From NCBI RefSeq assembly GCF_004795255.1, contig NZ_SSBQ01000002.1:3243501-3307500 (forward strand): a stretch of DNA of 64,000 bases. Reading direction: 5' to 3'. Below, in pieces: positions 18,217 to 25,988 of the stretch (its first letter is position 1; the number at the start of each line of letters is the position of its first letter). Source of the DNA: Streptomyces sp. RKND-216 (GTDB taxonomy: Bacteria; Actinomycetota; Actinomycetes; Streptomycetales; Streptomycetaceae). The notes beneath the pieces were generated by a model. It had not been told where the DNA came from and did not search any database. It saw nothing but the letters and a program-made list of their open reading frames with translations. The translations under genes were made by a program, and so were the position numbers.

Positions 18217-18462
18217 ATGGATACTCTCGTAAAGCGGCTTACTGAACCTGTAAAGTGCTTTACATTCGCAGTCATTGATGGTAGGAGCTACGGTCTTGCT
18301 GTGGCACCTGACTTGGCATCACTTATGGCTTCCGCTGCTTCTGGGGCGTTCCTTTTCATCGCTACAGTCTCGGCGTTCCTCTGGCTGGCTCTCCTCGCTC
18401 GCAGTGATCACCTGCGCGCCCGTGCAAAGGAGCTACTCCGGATTGTGTTCCGTCTTGAGTAG
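18217..18462 (+). CDS. possible small membrane protein
   Basis: Up to 81 aa from ATG 18217, or 53 aa from GTG 18301, which has GGAG about 12 bases upstream. It has one strong transmembrane segment (SGAFLFIATVSAFLWLALLA) followed by a basic tail (HLRARAKELLRIVFRLE). GC content is visibly lower than in chromosomal genes. Two tandem dyads at 18229-18263 overlap the longer version's 5' end and look like regulatory sites, which favours the shorter start. I do not recognise the product. It lies between attL and int, on the opposite strand to int. Confidence 0.4.
   Translation: MDTLVKRLTEPVKCFTFAVIDGRSYGLAVAPDLASLMASAASGAFLFIATVSAFLWLALLARSDHLRARAKELLRIVFRLE
18229..18263. promoter_or_regulatory. 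two tandem dyads, operator-like
   Basis: GTAAAGCGGCTTAC at 18229-18242 and GTAAAGTGCTTTAC at 18250-18263, starts 21 bp apart (same helix face). The second overlaps a possible -35 TTTACA at 18259 with TAGGAG 17 nt downstream. Confidence 0.4.
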
Positions 18463-18527
18463 CGGTCAGGCGCTCCAGCCGCCGACGTTGACTCGGACGC
18501 TTGCGGCTAAGGCTCGGGCCTTGGCTC

Positions 18528-19754
18528 CTAGGGGGGACCGCCGAACCTGTTGGAGAGCCGTTGCAGCGCGTCCCGGATCTCCTCGTCGCTGGCCTCGGAG
18601 TACACGTCGAAGGTCATCGTGAACTTGGAGTGCCGCAAGATTCGTTGTGCCACCTTGGGGTGCACCTTCATGGCAACGAGCAGCGAGCCCGTGGTGTGCC
18701 GGGTGTTCCGGAGCGGGATGCCCCGGAGGCCGGCCTGGCGGATGCGAACGGAGAAGGCCCGGGTGAGGTTGCCGGGCTCGATAGGGGTGCCGTAGCGGGT
18801 GGTGAAGATCAGCCCGTGCCCGTCCTGCCAGAGGTCGCCGGCCTTCTGGCGGTCCTGCTCCTGCTGACCGAGACGCTTCCTGAGCGCGCCGAGGCAGAGC
18901 TCGGGCAGAGGAAGGAACGTCTCCGAGTCCTCCGTCTTCGTCTCGCGGTGCAGCACCTCACTGCCGGCCCGCTGCAACTGGTGGTCGATGTAGAGCTGCC
19001 CGGCGTCGAAGTCGATGGACTCCCAGGTGAGGCCCAGGATCTCCCCGCGTCGCAGTCCGAGCGTGAGCGCCAGGACCCACGCCGCGTAGAGCGGGTCATC
19101 GGCAGTGGCGGCGTGCTCCAGGAAACGGCTCGCCTCCTCGACGGACCACGCCTTGATCTTGCGGCGCCGCGGCTTGGGGACCCGGACGAGCTTGGCGACG
19201 TTGCGGGAGATCTCCTCCTCGACCACCGCCTGACTCAGGGCCGCACGCAGCGTGTCCCGAGCGATCTGCACGACTCGCCCGCTCGGGTACTGCTCGCAGC
19301 ACTCACCGATGGCGCAGCACCGCTGACGTTCGGGACGGCGCTTGGCGTCCTTGCGCTGTGCGCAGCACTGGCAGGTGTCGGCGAGCTTCGTCAACCACTC
19401 GCGCGCGTCCCGCACGGTCAGCTTGTCGAGCCGCTTGGCGCCCAGGTGCGGAGCGATGTACAGACGCGCCGCCCCCTCGTACGCCACATACGTCAGAGGA
19501 GCGAGGTTCGGCTTCACGACAGAGGTCAGCCAGTAGTCGAGGAAGCCGGCCACCGTGCGGTGCCGGGTGGCGACCGGGCCCCTACTCGCCTCGCCGTGCA
19601 GCTTGACCCACTTCTCATGCACCTCGGCACGGCTCTTGCCGTACACGTACTTCCGCTTCCGCTTCCCGTCTGGCGTGTCGACCCAGGCGTATGCCGCGAA
19701 ACCGTTGCGGTAGGGGTAGATCGAACCTTCGCCGTTGCCCCGCTTGCCGCTCAT
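18528..19754 (-). CDS. int: tyrosine recombinase integrase
   Basis: A 408-aa phage-type integrase that would recombine attP with the tRNA-Thr attB. The N-terminal arm-binding region (GEGSIYPYRNGFAAYAWVD) and a SAM-like core-binding domain precede the catalytic domain. Catalytic features are Arg I in LTLGLRRGEILGLTW, the beta-hairpin Lys region TKTEDSETFLPLP, Arg II in PLRNTRHTTGSLL, and the nucleophile Tyr in MTFDVYSEASDE. In the R2 box an Asn-Thr replaces the usual His-X-X pattern. A cysteine cluster (CQCCAQRKDAKRR, then CCAIGECCEQ) may bind zinc. The start ATG at 19754 overlaps the xis stop by 4 bp. Confidence 0.93.
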   Translation of the reverse strand: MSGKRGNGEGSIYPYRNGFAAYAWVDTPDGKRKRKYVYGKSRAEVHEKWVKLHGEASRGPVATRHRTVAGFLDYWLTSVVKPNLAPLTYVAYEGAARLYIAPHLGAKRLDKLTVRDAREWLTKLADTCQCCAQRKDAKRRPERQRCCAIGECCEQYPSGRVVQIARDTLRAALSQAVVEEEISRNVAKLVRVPKPRRRKIKAWSVEEASRFLEHAATADDPLYAAWVLALTLGLRRGEILGLTWESIDFDAGQLYIDHQLQRAGSEVLHRETKTEDSETFLPLPELCLGALRKRLGQQEQDRQKAGDLWQDGHGLIFTTRYGTPIEPGNLTRAFSVRIRQAGLRGIPLRNTRHTTGSLLVAMKVHPKVAQRILRHSKFTMTFDVYSEASDEEIRDALQRLSNRFGGPP

Positions 19755-19957
19755 GCCGACCACCGCTCAGCTTCAGCAGCGCAGCGCTCGACGTACTCGT
19801 CCACCCACGCGGGCAGGATGCGACGGTTGCGGCCGATCTTCACGGAGCGGATCTCGCCCGTAAGAACGAGCATCTTCGTCTTGGACAGCCCGAAGCCGAG
19901 CATCTCGGCGACCTCGGCTGTGGTGTGCCACTTCCTCTCGATCACGGCTGCGCTCAT
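19751..19957 (-). CDS. xis: excisionase (helix-turn-helix)
   Basis: A 68-aa MerR-like winged-helix DNA-binding protein (HTTAEVAEMLGFGLSKTKML, then IGRNRRILPAWVDEYVERC), the standard Xis of AICEs that directs excision. The start at 19957 has a GGAAGGAG ribosome site. The stop overlaps int by 4 bp, giving coupled expression of xis and int. Confidence 0.88.
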   Translation of the reverse strand: MSAAVIERKWHTTAEVAEMLGFGLSKTKMLVLTGEIRSVKIGRNRRILPAWVDEYVERCAAEAERWSA

Positions 19958-19959
19958 GG

Positions 19960-21348
19960 CTAGTCTCCTTCCTGAGCACGTAGGTCTTGCAGGGCTTCGC
20001 GGGCTGTCTCGCGTCGAGTTCGGATCTCGGCAGCGATGCCGGCGGCGAGTGCGGATTCGCCAGGGGTGTGGCCGTGACCGGCGTACTGCCAGTCGGCAAG
20101 GACGAGGACGGTGTCCGGCTCCAGGTCCTCGATGCCGAGTGCGGCGGTCTGCTCGGCGGCGCGGTAGTCGGCTCGGGCCTGCCGGAGGGCGCCGAGGGTG
20201 GTGGAGTACCGGCGCGACTTCGTGGAGAAGTGGCCCCGGAAGCCGAGCATGTGTGCCCAGGCCCACAGCCGCCGGTCCGGATACACCGGGTCGAGGTCCT
20301 TGCAGGCCCGGACAAGGCGGCGGGTGTGGTCGGGCACCTGGTGGTGGTCGAGTTCGGCCATTTCGCCGATGCGGCGGTCGAGGGTGCCGGTGGTCTCGGC
20401 GGCTTTGGTGGAGTACTTGGCGATGTAGGAGGCGACGGCTTGCTCGGTGAGTTCTGATCCGTCCCCGAAGGCCTTGACCGGCCGCACGTCGAGCTGTGTG
20501 CCCCAGCGCAGGGTGTGGGCAGGATGCCCATCGGTCGCGGGCACGGTGACCGATGTGTACGAGTGCCGGATCGCAGCCCGGATGGCGTCGGTCAGTAGCC
20601 CGAGCGTGGCCCAGGAGGGCGGCGGGTCTTGTGGCCCGTCGGGGCCGTCGAGGCGGATCACGGTGTGGAAGTGGATCGCGCCTCGGCGCTGGAATTCTGC
20701 GACCTTGCCGAAGGACACCCGTGCCGTGTTGGACAGCTCCCGTTGGGTGATCCCGGCGCGGCGGGCGATCTCGCGGCGGAGGCGGGTGGTGAAGCGCTGC
20801 CAGAGCTGTCCGGCGTGGTTGTTGAACAGCACGGCCCCGGCGTAGTCGTACGACTCCGGGTCGAGTGGCGTGCCCAGGGTGTCGGAGTCGGCGGGGTGGC
20901 GGGTGCCGCAGCGGCAGCGGCCGGAGTCGGGCCGGTTGTGCACGGGGCCGAACGACGGCGCGGTGAGGGTGGCGAAGACGCGCGGGTGATCCCGCACCGT
21001 GGCGGGGATGTCGCGGCGGTCGTCCCCGGCGAGTCCAGCCCTGATGAGGTGCCAGGTATCCCCGGCGTAGGTGTGGGCGCAGGAGGGGCAGCGTGAGGCG
21101 CGGCGGTTGCCGCAGGCGACGCGGAGCCGTCCGCCGGGCTCATCCTCGGTGGAGTAGCGCTGCAGCGTCTCGCCCGTGGTCTTGTCTTTGGTGAGGGTCC
21201 AGCCGGTGAGGTGGATGGGGTTGGCGCAGCCGCCGGTGCGGCGCACTTGTTCTTGCCAGCGGTCGAAGCCGGGGGACCCGGCCACCCTGAGCGCGTCGGC
21301 GAGGGTGGTCGGGTCCAGCGTGGCCGCCGGTGTGGCGGTGTGGGTCAT
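19960..21348 (-). CDS. replication initiator protein RepSA-like
   Basis: A 462-aa rolling-circle initiator for the excised circular form. Motifs in order are zinc-cysteine CPSCAHTYAG near residues 87-96, FATLTAPSFG (motif 1) at 125-134, the HUH metal-binding GAIHFHTVIRLDG with His226 and His228, and the catalytic-tyrosine motif SYIAKYSTKAAE with Tyr308 and Tyr312. It ends 2 bp from the xis start and begins with ATG overlapping the next upstream gene by 4 bp, so rep, xis and int form one minus-strand operon. Confidence 0.9.
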   Translation of the reverse strand: MTHTATPAATLDPTTLADALRVAGSPGFDRWQEQVRRTGGCANPIHLTGWTLTKDKTTGETLQRYSTEDEPGGRLRVACGNRRASRCPSCAHTYAGDTWHLIRAGLAGDDRRDIPATVRDHPRVFATLTAPSFGPVHNRPDSGRCRCGTRHPADSDTLGTPLDPESYDYAGAVLFNNHAGQLWQRFTTRLRREIARRAGITQRELSNTARVSFGKVAEFQRRGAIHFHTVIRLDGPDGPQDPPPSWATLGLLTDAIRAAIRHSYTSVTVPATDGHPAHTLRWGTQLDVRPVKAFGDGSELTEQAVASYIAKYSTKAAETTGTLDRRIGEMAELDHHQVPDHTRRLVRACKDLDPVYPDRRLWAWAHMLGFRGHFSTKSRRYSTTLGALRQARADYRAAEQTAALGIEDLEPDTVLVLADWQYAGHGHTPGESALAAGIAAEIRTRRETAREALQDLRAQEGD

Positions 21349-21533
21349 GCGCGCACCTCTGCCGGGCGGGTGCGGAGCGGGGTGGTGCCGGTGCCGTTGC
21401 AGGCCGGGCAGGTGGCGCGGAGGGTGCGGCGGGTGCCGTCGGGGTGGCGCTGGCCGGTGTCGATGGCGACGACGGGGAAGCCGTCGCAGTCGCGGCAGTG
21501 CCGCATCCGTCGGGCGGTGATCGTGTGGGTCAT
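21345..21533 (-). CDS. small zinc-ribbon protein
   Basis: A 62-aa protein with two CXXC knuckles, CRDCDGFPVV and CPACNGTGTT, the latter like a DnaJ zinc-finger repeat; a single zinc ribbon is likely. Such small proteins precede rep in many AICEs. It overlaps the rep start by 4 bp, indicating translational coupling and perhaps a role in controlling Rep. No function is known to me. The ribosome site is weak (AGAAGAG). Confidence 0.65.
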   Translation of the reverse strand: MTHTITARRMRHCRDCDGFPVVAIDTGQRHPDGTRRTLRATCPACNGTGTTPLRTRPAEVRA

Positions 21534-21629
21534 GATGGGTGTCTCTTCTGATCTGACTGGGTTGGTTGGGGGCTGTGCCCTGCCGGGGCGGCGGATGCTT
21601 GGCGGTATCGGTGCCGCCCGGAGGGCCGG

Positions 21630-21968
21630 TCAGCGCTGGTGCTGGCCGTTGAGCAGGGAGCGGACGACGAGGGCGCAGACCGCGAGGGATGCGGCGGTGA
21701 TGGCGACTGCCAGGAGCATGGAGACCAGGACCGTGCCGACGACGAGGACGGCCGCGGTTCCACCGGCCACCAGCGCGGCAGCGGTTCCGGGCGTCATCCG
21801 GGCCGAAGCCGCGGGGACCGGAGTGGCCGGCGCATGCACCGGGGCCGGGTGCTGGCAGTCGCAGCCGGTCGGTTCGACAGCGGCGCCGGGACGGATTGCG
21901 GCCGGAGTGACCACGTGCGGCGTGGTGCCGGTCGGGGCCGGGACGGTGGGGTATTTCGGTCGGAACAT
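21630..21968 (-). CDS. small membrane protein, spread-type
   Basis: A 112-aa protein with a Pro/Thr-rich N-terminal half containing CDCQH, then two adjacent transmembrane helices (ALVAGGTAAVLVVGTVLVSM and AVAITAASLAVCALVV). AAAGGA precedes the ATG. Its position in the string of small genes before traB, and its topology, match the spd (plasmid spread) membrane proteins of Streptomyces conjugative elements, which are thought to move DNA between hyphal compartments. No sequence family was assigned with certainty. Confidence 0.65.
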   Translation of the reverse strand: MFRPKYPTVPAPTGTTPHVVTPAAIRPGAAVEPTGCDCQHPAPVHAPATPVPAASARMTPGTAAALVAGGTAAVLVVGTVLVSMLLAVAITAASLAVCALVVRSLLNGQHQR

Positions 21969-21983
21969 GGCGGGTCCTTTCGT

Positions 21984-22178
21984 TCAGTCGTTGGTGCCGT
22001 TGACGATCTGCGTGCCGGTCTCGGCGCCGCCCTCGATGACCGGGGCGATGAAGGTGTCGGCCAGCAGGAAGCCGCCGAGGAGGAGGGTCACGACGAGCCA
22101 GGTCGGGGGGCGGAAGAGCTTGATGCCGAAGTAGCCGAAGACGGCCAGGAGCGCGACGAGCGGGATCTCTACGGACAT
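21984..22178 (-). CDS. small membrane protein, spread-type
   Basis: A 64-aa protein with two hydrophobic helices (IPLVALLAVFGYFGIKL and TWLVVTLLLGGFLLADTF). The start at 22178 has AAAGGAGAG upstream. It belongs to the tightly spaced small-gene string between rep and traB and is probably a membrane component of the spread machinery. Too short for the usual gene-finder cut-offs, but the ribosome site and composition are convincing. Confidence 0.65.
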   Translation of the reverse strand: MSVEIPLVALLAVFGYFGIKLFRPPTWLVVTLLLGGFLLADTFIAPVIEGGAETGTQIVNGTND

Positions 22179-22194
22179 GGGTCGGTCTCTCCTT

Positions 22195-22389
22195 TCAGCG
22201 GATGCGGCAGCGGTGGGTGCGGGCGGCAAGCTGGGCGGCGGAGCGGGTGCCGTAGTCGGCGGACCAGCCGCAGCGCTCGGAGGTGCACACGGCTGCGTGG
22301 CGGGTCTGACCGGTGCGGCGGTCGCGGTGGGTGCCGATCTGCACCGGGCCGATGCGCTCGACGGAGTGGAAGAAGTCACGGGCAGCCAC
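22195..22389 (-). CDS. mobile element transfer protein (SpdD-like zinc-binding)
   Basis: A 64-aa protein with RIGPVQIGTHRDRRTGQTRH, then AVCTSERCGWSADYGTR and a terminal ARTHRCR. The CX4C and downstream His/Cys suggest a small zinc-binding fold. From memory this pattern belongs to the family named mobile element transfer protein in Streptomyces AICEs. The GTG start at 22389 has an AAGGAGAA ribosome site that overlaps the stop of the next upstream gene. Confidence 0.7.
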   Translation of the reverse strand: MAARDFFHSVERIGPVQIGTHRDRRTGQTRHAAVCTSERCGWSADYGTRSAAQLAARTHRCRIR

Positions 22390-22391
22390 GA

Positions 22392-22538
22392 TCAGTTCTC
22401 CTTGTCGGTGTCGGTGGTGCGGGCGTCGCGTTCGTCGGCTTCGGCCCGGAGTTCGCGGGCGAGGAAGTGGTGTCCGGTGGCGTCCATCTCGTCGGCGGCG
22501 TCGCGGAACTCTGCGGCGGTGGGCTCTCGTCCGGCCAT
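22392..22538 (-). CDS. 48-aa acidic helical protein
   Basis: Short gene read directly from the minus strand: MAGREPTAAEFRDAADEM, then ATGHHFLARELRAEADERDA, ending TDTDKEN. A GGAAGGA ribosome site lies upstream of the ATG at 22538. It is strongly helical and acidic, with no cysteine and no membrane segment. It ends 2 bp before the transfer-protein start, within the same operon. Function unknown. Confidence 0.6.
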   Translation of the reverse strand: MAGREPTAAEFRDAADEMDATGHHFLARELRAEADERDARTTDTDKEN

Positions 22539-22557
22539 GGCGGGTGTGTCCTTCCGG

Positions 22558-23250
22558 TCAGGTGAGTTGGGCGGCGATGGCGTCGGCCATCGGCGCGGGG
22601 ACGCCCAGGCGGGCGCGGAGGGTGTCGGTGTCCATCGGCGCCCCGGTGCGCTCCTGGTGAGCAGTGGCGAGCTTCCGGGCGTGCTCGACCAGCGGAGCCG
22701 GAACCGAGACCGCCGGTGCCGGGGCGGGGGCCTTGACCGGCTCGACCGGTGCGGGCTCCTGCTCGACCTGGGTGGTCGTGGGTGCCGGCTCTTCGGCCGG
22801 TGCGAGCGCGGCCGGGGCGTGCTCCGGTTCGTCGGCGGTCGAGGTGTCGGTGACGAGGCCGTGGACTTGCCGCATGAGTGCGCCGAAGGCGAGGAGGGCG
22901 GCGGTCGGGGGGACGGCGGCGACGACGTGTTCCAGGCTCAGGGCGTCTTGTTCGACTCCGGCGACGTTGAGGCCGATGGACCCGAGTGACCCGGCGGCGG
23001 TGAGGGCGAAGGCCCACCAGTCCCAGGCCCCGCGCAGTGCGGCGCGGAACATGAGGACTTCACCGGCGAGGATGAACAGGTCGATGGTGCCGGGCCAGGC
23101 CCAGGCCCGCTCGGGGCTGGAGGCGAGGCCGTGTTCCTTGGCGACGTCGGCGAGGTGGGCGTAGGAGAGCCAGAACGCGGCCACGGTCAGGACGAGGATG
23201 ACGGCCCCGGCGGTGAGGATCGCGGCCCGTTCTGCCTGCTGCTGCGTCAT
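22558..23250 (-). CDS. DUF2637 membrane protein, SpdB-like
   Basis: A 230-aa protein. The N-terminal 110 residues contain about four transmembrane helices (AAILTAGAVILVLTVAAFWL, WPGTIDLFILAGEVLMF, WWAFALTAAGSLGSIGLNV and a weaker fourth) typical of DUF2637. A Pro/Glu-rich linker (EEPAPTTTQVEQEPAPVEPV) and a C-terminal HTH-like segment (DTLRARLGVPAPMADAIAAQL) follow. Proteins of this type sit beside traB in pSAM2-class elements and act in intramycelial spread. Start 23250 has GGAAGGAG. An upstream in-frame start exists but lacks a ribosome site. Confidence 0.8.
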   Translation of the reverse strand: MTQQQAERAAILTAGAVILVLTVAAFWLSYAHLADVAKEHGLASSPERAWAWPGTIDLFILAGEVLMFRAALRGAWDWWAFALTAAGSLGSIGLNVAGVEQDALSLEHVVAAVPPTAALLAFGALMRQVHGLVTDTSTADEPEHAPAALAPAEEPAPTTTQVEQEPAPVEPVKAPAPAPAVSVPAPLVEHARKLATAHQERTGAPMDTDTLRARLGVPAPMADAIAAQLT

Positions 23251-23341
23251 GGTCGGTTCACTCCTTCCGGTTTTCGGCATGGGTGGGGTAGGGGCGTGGC
23301 GTGAGGCGGTCACACCAACCGAGGGGGAGCGCGCGAAGGGG

Positions 23342-24679
23342 TCAGGCCGCTTCGGTCAGCTCACGGGCCCGGGCCGTGTCGAGGGCGGGCCGGTAGTCGG
23401 CCAGCTCCGGGAGCTCGGGGGTGAGGTCGGCGTGCTGGTTGCAGGTGTTGACGGCCTGCCGCAGCGTCGTGAACGGCGTGCGGGTGAGGACCCAGCCGCC
23501 GGAGGAGTCGGCGGCTACGGCGGTGCCGGGCCGGTCGGTGCCGATCTGGACGGCGGCGAGTACGGCGTCGGGTGCGATGTCGGCGAAGGCCATGTTCGCG
23601 GAGGCTTCGTCGTTGACGCGGTGGGCGGTGCGGCCGGTGAGCTGGGAGCGCAGGAGGGTGATGCCCTTGCCGAGGTCGGCGCCGAAGCGCTGCCCGCAGA
23701 CCTCGACGTAGATGCCGGCGGCGCGGCCGAGCTGGGCGAGCCGGACCAGGGCGGTGACGATGGCGTCGCGCCGCTTCTCCTCCGCCTTCGTGGCGAGGGC
23801 GAGTTCGGCGACCTCATCGACCAGCAACACGACCGGTACCGGCCGCAGATGCTCGGGCAGGCCCCAGATGTCGGCGGTGATCTCCGCGTCCGGCACGTCG
23901 GCGCTGATGCGCTGCTCACGCCGGATGACGTCGAGGATCGTCTCCATGCGGTCGATGAGTGCTTCGAGCAGGCCCAGGGCGTCGTCCGGGTTGTCGGCCA
24001 GGGCGGAGAAGCGGCGGGCCAGCGGGTAGAGCTCCACACCGTTCTTGCAGTCGATCCCCACCAGGGCGACCCGCTGCGGCGCGAGCGCAGCCACCAGACG
24101 GCGCTGGTAGACGGACTTGCCGGACTGTGTGGCGCCGATGTTCAGCGCGTGCGGGACCTGCCGGTAGTCGCGGTAGTGCACCGAGCCGTCCTCGCGGAGG
24201 GAGACCGGAACCCGCAGCGTCGACTCTTCGGTCTTGGTGGGCATCTGTACCCGGCGCAGGACGTCGTAGCCGGTCATGCGCAGCTCGACCATCCCGGCCT
24301 TGACCTCTCGCGAGGAGACGCCCTGCATGCCGAAGGAGTGCCGCAACCGGTCCGAGGCGGCGGCGAAGTCGAACGCGTCCTGCCCCGGCTGGAGCTTGAC
24401 CCGCACCACCAGACCAGTCCGAGTCACCCGGAGACGGCGGATGCGTGGGACGCGGGAGGCCGGCACCTCGCTGCGGGTGGCTCGTGCGAGCAGCAGCCGC
24501 AGTCGCGACGGCGGAACGGTCAGCCCGCAGGCTTCCATGACCGAGGCGTACCGGACACGGAGCCGGATCACCGCGACCAGGGCACCGAAGGTGAGCCAGT
24601 ACCAGGCCGGGCGGCGCCACCGCAGCAGCGCCGCCATGCCCAGGATGACCACCACGGAGGCGATCGTCAGCGTCTCCAT
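23342..24679 (-). CDS. traB: TraB/FtsK-type conjugative DNA translocase
   Basis: A 445-aa hexameric DNA pump, the single protein needed for double-stranded DNA transfer between Streptomyces mycelia. Two N-terminal membrane helices (about residues 5-18 and 27-40) precede the FtsK/SpoIIIE motor domain. Walker A is GATQSGKS at 182-189, Walker B VVLLVDE at 283-289, with GQRFGADLG and LRSQLTGRTAHRVND downstream. The winged-helix gamma domain that recognises clt repeats in larger TraB proteins is short or missing. It starts 2 bp after the stop of the upstream gene, hence is translationally coupled. Confidence 0.88.
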   Translation of the reverse strand: METLTIASVVVILGMAALLRWRRPAWYWLTFGALVAVIRLRVRYASVMEACGLTVPPSRLRLLLARATRSEVPASRVPRIRRLRVTRTGLVVRVKLQPGQDAFDFAAASDRLRHSFGMQGVSSREVKAGMVELRMTGYDVLRRVQMPTKTEESTLRVPVSLREDGSVHYRDYRQVPHALNIGATQSGKSVYQRRLVAALAPQRVALVGIDCKNGVELYPLARRFSALADNPDDALGLLEALIDRMETILDVIRREQRISADVPDAEITADIWGLPEHLRPVPVVLLVDEVAELALATKAEEKRRDAIVTALVRLAQLGRAAGIYVEVCGQRFGADLGKGITLLRSQLTGRTAHRVNDEASANMAFADIAPDAVLAAVQIGTDRPGTAVAADSSGGWVLTRTPFTTLRQAVNTCNQHADLTPELPELADYRPALDTARARELTEAA

Positions 24680-24681
24680 GG

Positions 24682-25038
24682 TCAGGCCGCCTTGGCCTTG
24701 GCGCCGGTGTCGGCCAGGGAGGTGACAGCGACGGCGCGGAAGGCGATGCCGTGCCGACGCTGGCCGTTGAACTCGTTCTCCCACGGCCGCGCGACCAGGC
24801 CGGTCAGCGCCAGCGGCGTGCCCATGGCCAGCTCACCGGAGACGCCGGTGTCCGGAACTGTGATGGCCAGGATCTCCGGGGCGTTGCCCTCCAGGGCGAA
24901 CATCACGTTCACCGTCATGAGCTTCGCGCCGGTCTCGCGGTCGGTCTGGACCTCACCGGTCTGCCGGTTGACTTTCGGCTCAGCCGGACCAGCAGCCATG
25001 ACCTGAGCGGCGTTGGTGTCGACGGGGATCTGACGCAT
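24682..25038 (-). CDS. SCO3933-like AICE protein
   Basis: A 118-aa beta-rich protein beginning MRQIPVDTNAAQVMAAGPAE and containing LMTVNVMFALEGNAPEI and MGTPLALTGLVARPWENE, an OB-fold-like pattern. From memory it matches the SCO3933 regulatory protein family found immediately upstream of traB in Streptomyces integrative elements. A GAGGAG ribosome site precedes the ATG, and the promoter region carries two palindromic operators. It heads the transfer operon, so the GntR-family regulator probably controls it. Confidence 0.78.
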   Translation of the reverse strand: MRQIPVDTNAAQVMAAGPAEPKVNRQTGEVQTDRETGAKLMTVNVMFALEGNAPEILAITVPDTGVSGELAMGTPLALTGLVARPWENEFNGQRRHGIAFRAVAVTSLADTGAKAKAA

Positions 25039-25071
25039 GAGGAGACTCCTCTAGATGTGATCGACTCCGTC

Positions 25072-25087
25072 ACTCATGTATATGAGT
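25072..25087. promoter_or_regulatory. palindromic operator 1 of the transfer operon
   Basis: ACTCATGTATATGAGT: six-base half sites ACTCAT/ATGAGT around four bases, 34 bp upstream of the SCO3933-like gene. Confidence 0.7.
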
Positions 25088-25107
25088 GACGGTTAGAAGA
25101 GTCGCGC

Positions 25108-25123
25108 ACTCATGTGTATGAGT
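25108..25123. promoter_or_regulatory. palindromic operator 2 of the transfer operon
   Basis: ACTCATGTGTATGAGT, the same half sites as operator 1 with start points 36 bp apart, in the promoter region of the SCO3933-like gene. Confidence 0.7.
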
Positions 25124-25174
25124 CAAGTCCCTTCTCGAAGTTTCTTGTTCGCGACGCTCTGACCTGCCGGTGCG

Positions 25175-25954
25175 TCAGTCCCCGGCGGCGATGCGGTAGT
25201 CGAGGACGAACTTGTCAGCGGCCATCACGGTGTCGCACACCTCGACCACGCGGCCGGTGTCCGTGATCGCTTCGCGCACCAGGTGGATGACGGGCGAGCC
25301 GGGGCTCAGGCTCAGACCGGACGTCTCCTGCTTGGTTGCCAGCCGGGCGCGGACGGTCTCGACGTACTCGGCGAGGGTGTTGCCGTGTTCCTCCAGGCGG
25401 GCGTAGATGCCACCGCCGCCGGGGTTCTCCGCGAACATCTCCGGGATGTCCTTGACCACGTCCCACGGCAGGTACGAGGTGGCCTCCTCGGTCGGGATGC
25501 CGTCGCTGAAGTACAGCCGCCGCCGGGCGAGCACCTTCGTGCCAGGCTCGACAGTCAGTCGCTCGGCGATCTCCTCGGGCGCCTCCATCGGACCGACATA
25601 GAGCACGTTCACCGACGGAGTGGACCCGGTCTGCTCGCTCTCGGCCAGGTACGCGGCCTTCCCGGCCTTGCGGTGCGAGCGGCGGAACCGGTCGGAGGAC
25701 TTCCGGCGCACAGGAGGCCGGCGCTTCACGAAGGAGCCGCGGCCGTGGTGCGTCTCGACGAGCCCGGCCGTGCGCAGCTCGGCGATGGCCTTCCGGACGG
25801 TGCCGACAGAGCCGCCGTACTGCTTGATCACCTCGGCCTCACTGGGCACCTGCTCACCGGGGGCGAGTACGCCCTCGCGGATCTGCTGGGCCAGGCCCTC
25901 GGCGATCTGGAGATACTTCGGGACGGCCGAGTCGCGTGCCGCAGGTGTACCCAT
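25175..25954 (-). CDS. GntR family transcriptional repressor, KorSA-like
   Basis: A 259-aa repressor with an N-terminal GntR winged helix (GEQVPSEAEVIKQYGGSVGT, then VRKAIAELRTAGLVETHHGR) and a C-terminal UTRA effector domain (residues about 110-255, with YFSDGIPTEEATSYLPWDV). A basic linker (KRRPPVRRKSSDRFRRSHRK) joins them. Start 25954 has an AGGAGGA ribosome site. In pSAM2 the KorSA protein represses its own gene and the activator gene pra; here a matching operator lies in the divergent promoter region and two more lie before the transfer operon. Confidence 0.88.
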   Translation of the reverse strand: MGTPAARDSAVPKYLQIAEGLAQQIREGVLAPGEQVPSEAEVIKQYGGSVGTVRKAIAELRTAGLVETHHGRGSFVKRRPPVRRKSSDRFRRSHRKAGKAAYLAESEQTGSTPSVNVLYVGPMEAPEEIAERLTVEPGTKVLARRRLYFSDGIPTEEATSYLPWDVVKDIPEMFAENPGGGGIYARLEEHGNTLAEYVETVRARLATKQETSGLSLSPGSPVIHLVREAITDTGRVVEVCDTVMAADKFVLDYRIAAGD

Positions 25955-25972
25955 GTCCTTGCTTCCTCCTAT

Positions 25973-25988
25973 GCTCCTATACATGAGT
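25973..25988. promoter_or_regulatory. palindromic operator 3 between the GntR and Nudix genes
   Basis: Minus-strand ACTCATGTATAGGAGC matches operator 1 at 14 of 16 positions. It overlaps the Nudix start codon and the upstream region of the GntR gene, fitting autorepression. Confidence 0.6.
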
